From Mycolicibacterium sp. CBMA 234 (GTDB lineage Bacteria; Actinomycetota; Actinomycetes; Mycobacteriales; Mycobacteriaceae), in contig NZ_MPKW01000026.1 in the NCBI RefSeq assembly GCF_009729415.1, positions 41,898 through 105,897 of the forward strand: a stretch of 64,000 nucleotides of DNA. The letters are read 5' to 3'. The notes beneath the pieces were generated by a model. It did no database searches, had not been told where the DNA came from, and saw only the letters and a list, made by a program, of their open reading frames with translations. Positions 36,041-44,541 of this stretch are shown one piece after another; within the stretch, counting starts at the first letter, position 1; the number at the start of each line of letters is the position of its first letter. A program made the position numbers and the translations under genes.

Positions 36041-36063
36041 ATGATGTCAGTCCATGACATCAT
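36041..36063. promoter_or_regulatory. TetR operator candidate, dyad 1
   Basis: ATGATGTCA (36041-36049) and TGACATCAT (36055-36063) form a perfect 9-bp inverted repeat with a 5-bp spacer, just upstream of the atypical SDR start. Confidence 0.65.
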
Positions 36064-36075
36064 TGACCGTACTCT

Positions 36076-36121
36076 CGATGTCAGTGGCTGTCATCACTCG
36101 TGGTGACAGCCACTGACATCG
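36076..36121. promoter_or_regulatory. 18-bp inverted repeat, dyad 2
   Basis: CGATGTCAGTGGCTGTCA (36076-36093) and its exact reverse complement (36104-36121) are separated by 10 bp. Each arm repeats TGTCA. It lies between the divergent SDR and TetR starts and shares the core GATGTCA/TGACATC with dyad 1, so both probably bind the adjacent TetR protein. Confidence 0.7.
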
Positions 36122-36135
36122 CCTACAATCCGCCC

Positions 36136-36696
36136 GTGGGCCGATGGGAACCGAATGCGCAAGGCCGCCTGGAGCAGGCAGCCCTGGAGCTGTACCTGGA
36201 GCAGGGCTTCGACGAGACGACGGTGGCCCAGATCGCAGCCCGCGCCGGGCTCACGGAACGCACGTTCTTCCGGCACTTCGCAGACAAACGGGAGGTGCTG
36301 TTTCGGGGCCGCGTACTGGCCGAGGCGCTCGAAGCAGCCATCGAAGACGCACCCGCGGCAACCGGGCCACTCGACGCCGTTGCAGCGGCGCTGGAATCAC
36401 TGTCCGACTTCTTCGCCGAACGTCGCCCACACGCACGCCAACGCCAAACAGTAATCAGCGCAAACCCCAGCCTGCAGGAGCGTGAACTCATCAAGCTCGC
36501 ATCGCTGGCGACGAGCATCGCCGACGCGTTGCGCCGACGCGGCGTCGCCGACCCCGCGGCCAGCCTGGTCGCCGAGGCCGGCATCGCGGTGTTCAAGGTG
36601 GCGTTCGAGCACTGGCTCACCGATCCCGCCGACCGCAGCCTCGCTGAGCACATCCGCGCGGCGCTCGCCGAGTTCAAGGCTGCGACTCAATCCTGA
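36136..36696 (+). CDS. TetR-family regulator, divergent to atypical SDR
   Basis: This 186-residue protein begins MGRWEPNAQGRLEQAA when read from the GTG at 36136; a start at the GTG at 36100 would put the N-terminus inside the operator dyad. The helix-turn-helix is at about residues 28-50 (VAQIAARAGLTERTFFRHFADK). The C-terminal domain is helical with no recognisable ligand motif. It probably represses the divergent SDR and itself through the two dyads. Confidence 0.85.
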   Translation: MGRWEPNAQGRLEQAALELYLEQGFDETTVAQIAARAGLTERTFFRHFADKREVLFRGRVLAEALEAAIEDAPAATGPLDAVAAALESLSDFFAERRPHARQRQTVISANPSLQERELIKLASLATSIADALRRRGVADPAASLVAEAGIAVFKVAFEHWLTDPADRSLAEHIRAALAEFKAATQS

Positions 36697-36710
36697 GCCG
36701 CGCGACCGAC

Positions 36711-37235
36711 CTACAGCGGCGATGCTCCCCGTAGGTGCTCGAAGATCAGTGAGGTCTGGGTGCCGGCGACGTCAGCATCGGCGTTGAGATTCTCCACCAC
36801 GAACTCGCGCAGATGCTCGGTATCGCGCACCGCCACGTGCAGGATGAAATCGTCGGCGCCGGCCAGGAAATAGACATCCATGACCTGCGGCAGCTGACAG
36901 ATCGCCGCAATGAAGTCGCGAATGCGCGCCCGGGCACCCGCCTGCAGGCTCACCGAGATCATCGCTTGCAGGCCCAATCCAATGGCCGCCGGATCGATAT
37001 CAGCATGGAACCCGCGGATGACGCCGATTTCCTGCAACCGCCGAACCCGACCATGACAGGTCGACGGCGCGATCCCGACCAACTCCGCCAACGCGCTGTT
37101 GGGCATGCGGGCGTCAGCGTGCAGCGCAGTCACGATTCGGCGATCGACTTCGTCGAGCTCCGTGGGCTGAAGATCCTTCGGCGACGGGGCCGTAGCAGGC
37201 CCAGTTTTCGAAGATTGATCAGATCTTGGTGCCAT
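36711..37235 (-). CDS. aldR: Lrp/AsnC regulator AldR
   Basis: This 174-residue protein corresponds to Rv2779c. The N-terminal helix-turn-helix (about residues 30-75: RRIVTALHADARMPNSALA then LVGIAPSTCHGRVRRLQEIG) is followed by the RAM effector domain (about 95-165) seen in DVYFLAGADDFILHVAV. AldR controls the divergent ald gene in response to amino acids such as alanine (family knowledge). The N-terminus is extended and Ser/Pro-rich. Confidence 0.9.
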   Translation of the reverse strand: MAPRSDQSSKTGPATAPSPKDLQPTELDEVDRRIVTALHADARMPNSALAELVGIAPSTCHGRVRRLQEIGVIRGFHADIDPAAIGLGLQAMISVSLQAGARARIRDFIAAICQLPQVMDVYFLAGADDFILHVAVRDTEHLREFVVENLNADADVAGTQTSLIFEHLRGASPL

Positions 37236-37287
37236 TCCGAGAATTATATATACAGATATTGCGCAGGTTTCGACGTTTCTTCACACT

Positions 37288-37302
37288 TTAGTTATCAACT
37301 AA
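37288..37302. promoter_or_regulatory. Dyad TTAGTT-ATC-AACTAA in ald promoter
   Basis: A perfect 6-bp inverted repeat with a 3-bp spacer lies 18 bp upstream of the ald ATG, in the A/T-rich aldR-ald gap. It is a candidate AldR site; Lrp-type binding sites are often degenerate, so this is tentative. Confidence 0.45.
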
Positions 37303-37320
37303 TCCGCTGAGGAGCCCTAG

Positions 37321-38427
37321 ATGCGCGTCGGTATCCCTACCGAAATCAAGAACAACGAATACCGGGTGGCCATCACCCCAGCCGGTGTCGCCGAGCTGGT
37401 CCTTCATGGACACGAAGTGTTGGTGCAGTCCGGGGCCGGCGAGGGTTCTGCCATCTCCGACAACGATTTCAAGGCCGCGGGCGCACACATCATCACCTCT
37501 GCCGACGAGGTTTGGGCCGAGTCTGATCTGCTGCTGAAGGTCAAGGAGCCCATCGCGGCCGAGTACCACCGGATGCGCAAGGACCAAACCCTCTTCACCT
37601 ACCTGCACCTGGCCGCCTCGCGGGACTGCACCGACGCGCTGCTGGCATCGGGCACCACCTCGATCGCGTACGAGACCGTACAGACTTCCGACGGCCGCCT
37701 GCCGCTCCTCGCCCCGATGAGTGAAGTGGCAGGCAGGCTGTCGGCCCAGGTTGGCGCCTACCACCTGATGCGCAGCCACGGCGGCCGCGGCGTGCTGATG
37801 GGCGGAGTTCCCGGTGTCGCGCCTGCCAACGTCGTCGTCATCGGCGGCGGCACCGCGGGCTTCCACGCTGCGCAGATCGCCAGCGGCATGGGTGCACAGG
37901 TCACGGTCTTCGACGTCAACCTGGACACCCTTCGCCGGATCGATGCCGAATTCAACGGCCGCATCCACACCCGGTACTCCTCGAGCCTGGACCTGGAAGA
38001 CGCCGTCAAGCAGGCCGACCTGGTCATCGGCGCCGTGCTGATCCCCGGCGCCAAGGCCCCGAAGCTGGTCACCAATTCAACTGTGGCCCACATGAAGTCG
38101 GGCTCCGTGTTGGTCGATATCGCGATCGATCAGGGTGGCTGCTTCGAGGACTCGAAGCCCACCACGCACGACGATCCGACCTTCGCCGTCCACGATTCGG
38201 TCTTCTACTGCGTGGCGAACATGCCGGGCGCCGTGCCACGCACGTCGACCTACGCACTGACCAACGCGACCCTGCCCTACGTGCTCAAGCTCGCCGATCA
38301 GGGTTGGCAGCAGGCCTGCGGCAACGACGCGGCACTGGCCAAGGGCCTGTCGACGCACGAGGGCCAGCTACTGAGCCGCGAAGTCGCCGCGGACCTCGAT
38401 CTGCCGCTCGGCCACATTGCATTCTGA
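37321..38427 (+). CDS. ald: L-alanine dehydrogenase
   Basis: Ald interconverts alanine and pyruvate with NAD and is induced by alanine and hypoxia in mycobacteria. The 368 residues start MRVGIPTEIKNNEYRVAITP. LFTYLHLAAS carries the catalytic His near 95, the NAD fold is seen in VVVIGGGTAGFHAAQIA (about 170), and DIAIDQGGCFEDSKPTTHD is also present. GAGGAG precedes the ATG. It is divergent from aldR and followed by a strong hairpin. Confidence 0.96.
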   Translation: MRVGIPTEIKNNEYRVAITPAGVAELVLHGHEVLVQSGAGEGSAISDNDFKAAGAHIITSADEVWAESDLLLKVKEPIAAEYHRMRKDQTLFTYLHLAASRDCTDALLASGTTSIAYETVQTSDGRLPLLAPMSEVAGRLSAQVGAYHLMRSHGGRGVLMGGVPGVAPANVVVIGGGTAGFHAAQIASGMGAQVTVFDVNLDTLRRIDAEFNGRIHTRYSSSLDLEDAVKQADLVIGAVLIPGAKAPKLVTNSTVAHMKSGSVLVDIAIDQGGCFEDSKPTTHDDPTFAVHDSVFYCVANMPGAVPRTSTYALTNATLPYVLKLADQGWQQACGNDAALAKGLSTHEGQLLSREVAADLDLPLGHIAF

Positions 38428-38454
38428 GTGCCGTAAGCCGCACATCTTGACGCC

Positions 38455-38494
38455 CATCGCCCGGTCAGCGCAGCGTCGCGCTGACCGGGCGATG
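38455..38494 (+). terminator. Long perfect hairpin after ald
   Basis: A perfect 17-bp stem (38455-38471 with 38478-38494) and a 6-base loop lie 27 bp beyond the ald stop. No T-run follows, as in many mycobacterial terminators. Confidence 0.75.
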
Positions 38495-38522
38495 ACTATT
38501 ACAAGGACCGACCCTCCCATTT

Positions 38523-38536
38523 TTGACACGTGTCAA
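38523..38536. promoter_or_regulatory. Perfect 14-bp palindrome TTGACACGTGTCAA
   Basis: The palindrome ends 14 bp before the ATG at 38551 and contains a TTGACA that could also serve as a -35. Position and symmetry fit an operator for a TetR-type repressor not encoded next to it. Confidence 0.6.
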
Positions 38537-38550
38537 GTATCGTCGGGACC

Positions 38551-39108
38551 ATGCTCTTGCAGGAATTGCTGCCGTCTCCGCCGACTACGGCCGCTGACGC
38601 GCTCGACATCTTCGATGCCGCGCCGGCCGTCGAGCCCGACTTCATGATCGGCACGTGGCACGGCGCGGAAGTACCCACCGGCCATCCCATGGACGGGCTG
38701 CTGGAAGCCAGCGGATGGTGGGGCAAGCAGTTCGTCGACGCCGAAACGGTGCACCCGCTGCTGTTCCCCGATGTCTCGGGCGAGTCATTATGGCCACTCA
38801 ACCCGGCACTCGCTTTTTCCGGGCTCGGTCTGGTGACTAAAGTGCCGCTGTTGCAGCGACTTCCGGTCGCCAGGTCCATCGCCGCATTACGACCCGTGCT
38901 GCAGGCCCGCTCAGCCAAGGCGCGGCTTCGCACCACCCGCTATCGCGGAATCGACACCGCGACAATGATTTACGACCAATTGCCGATCAACGATGTGTTC
39001 CGCAAGCTATCCGACGACGCCGTCCTGGGCGCCATGGACTTCCGCGGCGAACCACAGCCGTACTTCTTCGTGCTGCGCCGCGACAACTCGCTCCGCCTCA
39101 GTCGCTGA
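38551..39108 (+). CDS. GXWXG/DUF4334 domain protein
   Basis: This 185-residue protein has an N-terminal GXWXG domain, DFMIGTWHGAEVPTGHPMDG (about residues 31-50), and GWWGKQFVD. The C-terminal DUF4334 region has LRTTRYRGIDTATMIYDQLP and ends PYFFVLRRD. The pair is a common small mycobacterial family of unknown function. I chose the ATG at 38551, just after the palindrome. The IS30 element begins 12 bp after its stop, so the gene itself is intact. Confidence 0.8.
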   Translation: MLLQELLPSPPTTAADALDIFDAAPAVEPDFMIGTWHGAEVPTGHPMDGLLEASGWWGKQFVDAETVHPLLFPDVSGESLWPLNPALAFSGLGLVTKVPLLQRLPVARSIAALRPVLQARSAKARLRTTRYRGIDTATMIYDQLPINDVFRKLSDDAVLGAMDFRGEPQPYFFVLRRDNSLRLSR

Positions 39109-39120
39109 TTTCTCTCCCGC

Positions 39121-39176
39121 GAGCAGACGTAAAACTGTCGATTTCGCCAGGCGAATTCACGGGGTGGTTGCAACAG
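39121..39176. repeat. IS30 left end
   Basis: The terminal repeat is 39121-39140. A second, 22-bp subterminal repeat (39155-39176) is the exact inverse of 40430-40451, with 14 unpaired bases between. Confidence 0.8.
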
Positions 39177-39195
39177 CTTCCTTTGAGGAGTTGTT

Positions 39196-40449
39196 GTGCG
39201 TCCGTCTCCGTTGTCGTGGCTTGGTCGTCGATTTTGGGAATTGATCCGTGACGGGATGTCTGTGCGAGAGGCAGCGGCCGCCGTCGGTGTGTCACAGCAG
39301 TCCGGTGCGAAGTGGTTTGCCGATGCTGGCGGAGTGCGACCACAGTTTCCTGGTGACGAACCTCGCCAGCGTCGGCGGCTGACATTCGAAGAGCGTGAAG
39401 AGATCGCCCTGGGTGTCGCGGCCAAAGAGTCGATCCGCTCGATCGCCGGGCGGCTGGGCCGCCAACCCTCGACGATCTCCCGTGAGATCGCCAAAAACGG
39501 TGCGTGCCAAGGTGCCTACCGAGCCCACTACCGGTTCGGTGCACCCTGGCGCGGCGGGCATGACCCCCAACCCCGGTACAAGGCCACCACGGCTCACCAC
39601 CGCAGCGTGGTCCGTGCCCAGCGCCCCAAAGCGCGCAAGATCGATATCCACCCGACCCTGCGTGCGCAGGTGCAGACTCGGTTGACCGACCAGTTCCACA
39701 GCCCCCGCCAGATCGCGGCCCGGCTGCGACTGGACTTTCCCGACGATCCGGAGATGTGGGTGTCACACGAGGCCATCTACCAGGCGATATACGTTCAGGG
39801 CCGAGGTAGCCTGCGTCGAGATCTGCACACCTTCCTGCGCACCGGGCGCGCCATCCGTCATCCGCGACGCCGTCCCGGCGAGCGCCGGGGCCGCATCCCC
39901 GGCATGGTCAATATCAGCGAGCGACCGGCCACGGTCGCCGACCGTGCGATCCCTGGGCACTGGGAGGGTGATCTGATCCTCGGAAGCACCGAATCCGGTT
40001 CAGCCATTGGCACTTTGGTCGAACGCACCACCCGGTTCACGATGCTGCTGCACCTGCCCGATGACCACACCGCCGACACCGTCCAAGACGCGATCGTCAA
40101 CACGATCACCACGCTGCCGGCGACGCTGCGCAAATCGCTGACCTGGGACCAAGGCAAAGAGATGGCCAACCATCTGGCCATTGCCGACGCCGCCAACCTG
40201 GACATCTACTTCTGCGATCCGCACTCACCCTGGCAGCGCGGTACCAACGAAAACACCAACGGCCTGCTACGCCAATGGTTTGCCAAAGGCACTGACCTGT
40301 CGGTGTTTCCGTCGGACTACCTCGACTATGTCGCGACCAAACTCAACAACCGACCACGCCAGACGCTGGGCTGGAAAACACCCGTCGAAGCCCTCCACGA
40401 ACTACTGTGCAACCCACCCGATTCACCCACTGTTGCAACCACCCCGTGA
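39196..40449 (+). CDS. IS30-family transposase
   Basis: This 417-residue transposase has an N-terminal helix-turn-helix (about residues 62-100: RLTFEEREEIALGVAAKES then AGRLGRQPSTISREI) and a DDE core with D259 (GHWEGDLILG), D318 (LTWDQGKEM) and E352 in PHSPWQRGTNENTNG, the IS30 signature. A GTG start at 39196 has GAGGAG (39185-39190). All catalytic residues are present, so it may be active. Confidence 0.95.
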   Translation: MRPSPLSWLGRRFWELIRDGMSVREAAAAVGVSQQSGAKWFADAGGVRPQFPGDEPRQRRRLTFEEREEIALGVAAKESIRSIAGRLGRQPSTISREIAKNGACQGAYRAHYRFGAPWRGGHDPQPRYKATTAHHRSVVRAQRPKARKIDIHPTLRAQVQTRLTDQFHSPRQIAARLRLDFPDDPEMWVSHEAIYQAIYVQGRGSLRRDLHTFLRTGRAIRHPRRRPGERRGRIPGMVNISERPATVADRAIPGHWEGDLILGSTESGSAIGTLVERTTRFTMLLHLPDDHTADTVQDAIVNTITTLPATLRKSLTWDQGKEMANHLAIADAANLDIYFCDPHSPWQRGTNENTNGLLRQWFAKGTDLSVFPSDYLDYVATKLNNRPRQTLGWKTPVEALHELLCNPPDSPTVATTP

Positions 40450-40485
40450 ATCCGCCCCATGAAAACGACAGTTTTACGTCTGCTC
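40430..40485. repeat. IS30 right end
   Basis: The terminal repeat is 40466-40485. The subterminal 22-bp repeat (40430-40451) overlaps the transposase stop codon region. Confidence 0.8.
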
Positions 40486-40513
40486 GCGAGGAGAGGTGCG
40501 CTGCTGGCGATCG

Positions 40514-41866
40514 CTAACCGAGGGAACGCAGCTGCTTGGGCAGTGAGCGCTTGGACCGGTGCGGCCCTAGCACTGCGGCGCCGTAGGGGCGCGTCAGCAG
40601 GTCGCGGGCAATGGCATTGACCTCTTCGAGCGTCACCGTGTCGATCGCGGCGAGAGTGTCCGAGATCGTCTTGTGGTTGCCGTAGTTCAACTCCGCGCGC
40701 CCGATGCGGTGCATGCGGGACCCGGAATCCTCCAGCCCCAGCACCAGTCCACCGCGCATCGAGCCCTTGGCGATGCGCAACTCGTCGGCGGTAATACCTT
40801 CGCGCGCAACATCTTCCAGCACCTCGGTGGTCACGCGGGCCACCTCGTCGAAGCGCTCGGGCAGGCACGCCGAGTACACCGACAGCGCGCCGGCGTCGGA
40901 GAACGTGTCGATCGTCGAATACACCGAGTAGGCCAGACCCCGGTTCTCCCGGATCTGTTGGAACAGCCGGGAACTCAGCCCACCGCCGAGCGCGGTGTTG
41001 AGCACCGCCAGCGCCCACCGGTGTTCCCAGTTGCGGCCCGGAGTACGTACACCGAGGTACATGTGCGCTTGCTCGGAATCACGTTTGACGAACTGCAGCG
41101 TCGGCGTCCCGGGTACCCGGGCGCCACCCTTGCGCGGCGGCACGGGCTTGCGACCCCGTACCAGATGCGGCCGAAAGTGCCTGCGCACCAACGACACGAC
41201 CTCGTCGTGGTCGATGTTTCCGGCCACCGCGACCACCATCCGGTCCGGCGTGTACCGACGAACGTGGAACGAGTGCAGCTGCGAGCGGGTCATCGACGCG
41301 ATCGACTCGACACTGCCGATCACCGGCCGGCCCACGGGATGCGATCCGAACATCGATCCGAGAAAGATGTCCGCGAGGGTGTCCTCGGGGTCGTCGTCGC
41401 GCATGGCGATCTCTTCGAGCACCACGTCGCGTTCCAACTCGACATCGGGTGCGGCACAACGGCCGTTGAGCACGACGTCCGACACCAGGTCGATGGCCAG
41501 CTCGAGGTCGCTGTCCAGCACATGCGCGTAGTAGCAGGTGTGCTCGCGCGCGGTGAAGGCGTTCAGTTCACCGCCGACGGCATCCATGGCCTGAGCGATC
41601 TCGACCGCACTGCGCGTCGGGGTCGACTTGAACAGCAGGTGCTCGAGGAAGTGCGCGGCACCGGCGACGCTCGGGCCTTCATCGCGCGAGCCGACGCCGA
41701 CCCACACCCCGACCGACGCCGAATGCACGTGCGGCAGGTGTTCAGTGACGACCCGCAGGCCGCCAGGAAGATTCGTCTTGCGCACCGCGGCCGGGGCCTC
41801 CAGCGATGAAGCTGAAGGACCCCGGCCGTTGCGCAGTTTGGGACTAGGAGTTTGCAGTCGCGGCAT
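40514..41866 (-). CDS. pepR: M16-family zinc protease PepR
   Basis: PepR (Rv2782c) is a pitrilysin-type metallopeptidase. The 450 residues contain the inverted zinc motif HFLEH (H72, E75, H76) and a downstream Glu in GGELNAFTAREHTCYYAHV. RGGLVLGLEDSGSRM is seen later in the second half-domain. I set the ATG at 41866 (MPRLQTPSPK), which overlaps the pnp 3' end by 23 bp, so it is coupled to pnp. It is close to the 438 residues of the M. tuberculosis enzyme. Confidence 0.9.
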   Translation of the reverse strand: MPRLQTPSPKLRNGRGPSASSLEAPAAVRKTNLPGGLRVVTEHLPHVHSASVGVWVGVGSRDEGPSVAGAAHFLEHLLFKSTPTRSAVEIAQAMDAVGGELNAFTAREHTCYYAHVLDSDLELAIDLVSDVVLNGRCAAPDVELERDVVLEEIAMRDDDPEDTLADIFLGSMFGSHPVGRPVIGSVESIASMTRSQLHSFHVRRYTPDRMVVAVAGNIDHDEVVSLVRRHFRPHLVRGRKPVPPRKGGARVPGTPTLQFVKRDSEQAHMYLGVRTPGRNWEHRWALAVLNTALGGGLSSRLFQQIRENRGLAYSVYSTIDTFSDAGALSVYSACLPERFDEVARVTTEVLEDVAREGITADELRIAKGSMRGGLVLGLEDSGSRMHRIGRAELNYGNHKTISDTLAAIDTVTLEEVNAIARDLLTRPYGAAVLGPHRSKRSLPKQLRSLG

Positions 41867-44120
41867 CTGCCGGCGCAGTCTCCGATTCGGCAGCGGCGGG
41901 CTCGGTCGAAGCTGCCGCCGCACCTTCTTCATCCACCAGGATCAGCGAGATCTTCTGACCCTTGCCGCGGTTGTCGGCGGCGATGTCCGCGATCTCCACG
42001 CGCAGCTTGTCGCCGACGTTCACGACGTCCTCGACCTTCGCGACGCGCTTGCCCTTGCCGAGCTTGGAGATGTGCACCAGGCCGTCACGGCCCGGCAGCA
42101 GCGAGACGAACGCACCGAAGTCGGTCGTCTTCACCACGGTGCCGAGGAACCGCTCACCGATCTTGGGCAGCTGCGGGTTGGCGATGGCGTTGATCTTGTC
42201 GATCGCCGCCTGCGCCGCCTCGCCGTTCGAGGCGCCGACGAACACGGTGCCGTCGTCCTCGATGGAGATGCTCGCACCGGTCTCCTCGGTGATCTGGTTG
42301 ATCACCTTGCCCTTGGGCCCGATCACCTCGCCGATCTTGTCGATCGGCACCTTGATGGTGGTGATGCGCGGCGCGTACGGGCTCATCTCGTCGGGGGTGT
42401 CGATGGCCTCGGCCATCACCTCGAGGATGGTCAGACGCGCGTCCTTGGCCTGGGCCAGCGCACCGGCCAGCACCTTGGACGGGATGCCGTCCAGCTTGGT
42501 GTCCAGCTGCAGGGCGGTGACGAACTCCTTGGTGCCGGCGACCTTGAAGTCCATGTCACCGAAGGCATCTTCGGCGCCGAGGATGTCGGTCAGCGCAACG
42601 TAGCGGGTCTCACCGTCGACCTGGTCGGAGACCAGACCCATGGCGATACCGGCGACCGGGGCCTTCAGCGGCACACCGGCGTTCAGCAGCGCCAGGGTGG
42701 AGGCACAGACCGAACCCATCGAGGTGGAACCGTTGGAGCCCAACGCCTCCGAGACCTGGCGGATGGCGTACGGGAACTCCTCGATGCTCGGCAGCACCGG
42801 CATCAGGGCCCGCTCGGCCAGTGCGCCGTGGCCGATTTCGCGGCGCTTGGGCGAACCGACGCGGCCGGTCTCACCGGTCGAGAACGGCGGGAAGTTGTAG
42901 TGGTGCATGTAGCGCTTGCTGGTCTCGGGTCCCAGCGAGTCGATCTGCTGAGCCATCTTGACCATGTCCAGCGTGGTGACACCCATGATCTGGGTCTCGC
43001 CGCGCTCGAACAGCGCGCTGCCGTGCGCCCGCGGGATCACGGCGACCTCGGCGGACAGGGCCCGGATGTCGGTGATGCCACGGCCGTCGATGCGGAAGTG
43101 GTCGGTCAGGATGCGCTGGCGCACCAGCTTCTTGGTCAGCGAGCGGAACGCCGCGCCGATCTCCTTCTCGCGGCCGGCGTAAGTCTCGGCCAAGCGCTCG
43201 AGCACCTCGACCTTGATCTCGTCGGTCCGATCATCGCGCTCCTGCTTGCCGGCGATGGTCAGCGCCTGGGCCAGGGCGTCGGTGGCCACCGCGGCCACAG
43301 CCTGGAAGGCGTCGTCGGCGTAGTCGGGGAACACCGGGTACTCGGCGGTCTCCTTACCGGCGGCGTCGTGCAGCTCCTGCTGCGCCTTGCACAGTGCGGC
43401 GATGAAAGGCTTCGCGGCCTCCAGGCCCTCGGCCACCACGGCCTCGGTCGGCGCACCTGCGCCACCGGCGATCAGGTCGATGACGTTGTCGGTGGCTTCG
43501 GCCTCGACCATCATGATCGCGACATCGCCCTCGACCACGCGACCGGCGACGACCATGTCGAACACAGCCGTCTCCAGCTGCTCGACGGTCGGGAAGGCGA
43601 CCCACTGGCCGTCAATGAGGGCGACGCGGACGCCACCCACCGGGCCGGAGAACGGCAGACCCGAGATCTGGGTCGACGCCGATGCGGCGTTGATCGCCAG
43701 CACGTCGTACAGATCCTTGGGGTCCAGGCTCAGGACGGTGACGACGACCTGAATCTCGTTGCGCAGGCCGGAGACGAACGACGGGCGCAGCGGCCGGTCG
43801 ATGAGGCGGCAGGTCAGGATCGCGTCGGTGGAGGGCCGGCCCTCGCGGCGGAAGAACGAGCCGGGGATGCGGCCCGCGGCGTACATGCGCTCTTCGACGT
43901 CGATGGTCAACGGGAAGAAGTCGAAGTGATCTTTGGGGTTCTTGCTGGCGGTGGTAGCGCTCAGCAGCATGGTCTCGTCGTCCAGGTAGGCGACGACGGA
44001 GCCGGCGGCCTGACGCGCAAGCCGGCCGGTCTCGAAGCGGATGGTGCGGGTGCCGAAGCTCCCGTTGTCGATGACGGCGGTTGCTTCGAACACGCCCTCT
44101 TCAATTTCAACTGCAGACAT
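41844..44120 (-). CDS. pnp: Polynucleotide phosphorylase / GpsI
   Basis: PNPase degrades and extends RNA 3' ends. The 758 residues have two RNase PH domains, with RMYAAGRIPGSFFRREGRPS (about 80-99) in the first and VGSPKRREIGHGALAERAL in the second. A KH domain (about 595-650; IGEVIGPKGK, GXXG) and an S1 domain (about 660-730; VKTTDFGAFVSLLPG) follow, with an acidic/Ala tail. I chose the ATG at 44120 (MSAVEIEEGVFE) to match M. tuberculosis GpsI (752 residues). A further 28 codons upstream are unlike the family. Confidence 0.96.
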   Translation of the reverse strand: MSAVEIEEGVFEATAVIDNGSFGTRTIRFETGRLARQAAGSVVAYLDDETMLLSATTASKNPKDHFDFFPLTIDVEERMYAAGRIPGSFFRREGRPSTDAILTCRLIDRPLRPSFVSGLRNEIQVVVTVLSLDPKDLYDVLAINAASASTQISGLPFSGPVGGVRVALIDGQWVAFPTVEQLETAVFDMVVAGRVVEGDVAIMMVEAEATDNVIDLIAGGAGAPTEAVVAEGLEAAKPFIAALCKAQQELHDAAGKETAEYPVFPDYADDAFQAVAAVATDALAQALTIAGKQERDDRTDEIKVEVLERLAETYAGREKEIGAAFRSLTKKLVRQRILTDHFRIDGRGITDIRALSAEVAVIPRAHGSALFERGETQIMGVTTLDMVKMAQQIDSLGPETSKRYMHHYNFPPFSTGETGRVGSPKRREIGHGALAERALMPVLPSIEEFPYAIRQVSEALGSNGSTSMGSVCASTLALLNAGVPLKAPVAGIAMGLVSDQVDGETRYVALTDILGAEDAFGDMDFKVAGTKEFVTALQLDTKLDGIPSKVLAGALAQAKDARLTILEVMAEAIDTPDEMSPYAPRITTIKVPIDKIGEVIGPKGKVINQITEETGASISIEDDGTVFVGASNGEAAQAAIDKINAIANPQLPKIGERFLGTVVKTTDFGAFVSLLPGRDGLVHISKLGKGKRVAKVEDVVNVGDKLRVEIADIAADNRGKGQKISLILVDEEGAAAASTEPAAAESETAPADAATANS

Positions 44121-44493
44121 AGATGTCGCAATAACCTCTCTGGGCCCGCCGTATGCGGGATTCCGTATTTCTGGTTCCTCTTTGTTCAGCTGTCGCATCG
44201 TCACACGCGAGCACCCAGAAAACCCGAAAACCTTCCCGCAAACTACTGACGGCCGTCGATCGAAGCGGCCGGAGTCATGCCCCGACAGCCACTACCGAAG
44301 ACCGCCCAACGAGGTCAGGCGGATGCTGCTGTGACGTTCCGACGTCTCGAGCCCTGGGCCCAAAACATTTATATGTTACACCGGGGCCATTTCGCTGCTC
44401 AGCCCGGCAAATCGGTGGCTGTGAGGGCTGTGCACGCGGGATCGCGAAATTCCGTACCAGGCCGTCACAGTGACGGGCCCCCGACAACGAAAA
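44121..44493. other. Leader and promoter region of pnp, no gene
   Basis: No gene fits these 373 bp between rpsO and pnp. They contain an A/T-rich patch at about 44367-44377 (ATTTATATGTT) that could supply a pnp -10 on the minus strand, and the leader of pnp. Bacterial pnp leaders are often structured and autoregulated, but I saw no specific motif. Confidence 0.5.
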
Positions 44494-44525
44494 AGCCACC
44501 GGTCTGCGTTGGCAGACCGGTGGCT
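44490..44525 (-). terminator. Intrinsic terminator of rpsO
   Basis: A perfect 14-bp stem (44494-44507 with 44512-44525, GTTG loop) is followed on the minus strand by TTTTT (44494-44490), 16 bp after the rpsO stop. This is a textbook intrinsic terminator, rare in mycobacteria. Confidence 0.9.
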
Positions 44526-44541
44526 GTTTTCTCCGCTTGCG

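Larger units (their letters stand above)
39121..40485 (+). mobile_element. IS30-family insertion sequence
   Basis: The element is bounded by 20-bp perfect inverted repeats beginning GAGCAGACGTAAAACTG. GC flanks both ends (39119-39120 and 40486-40487), consistent with a 2-bp target duplication. CGC G/C flanking makes the exact boundary uncertain by 1-3 bp. It carries one transposase and lies between two convergent host genes, disrupting neither. The element seems intact. Confidence 0.85.

Noticed and set aside
41628..44249. An 873-residue plus-strand open frame across pnp
   Set aside because: It is an antisense shadow. The minus strand encodes a full-length PNPase with domain motifs; long antisense frames are common at this GC content.
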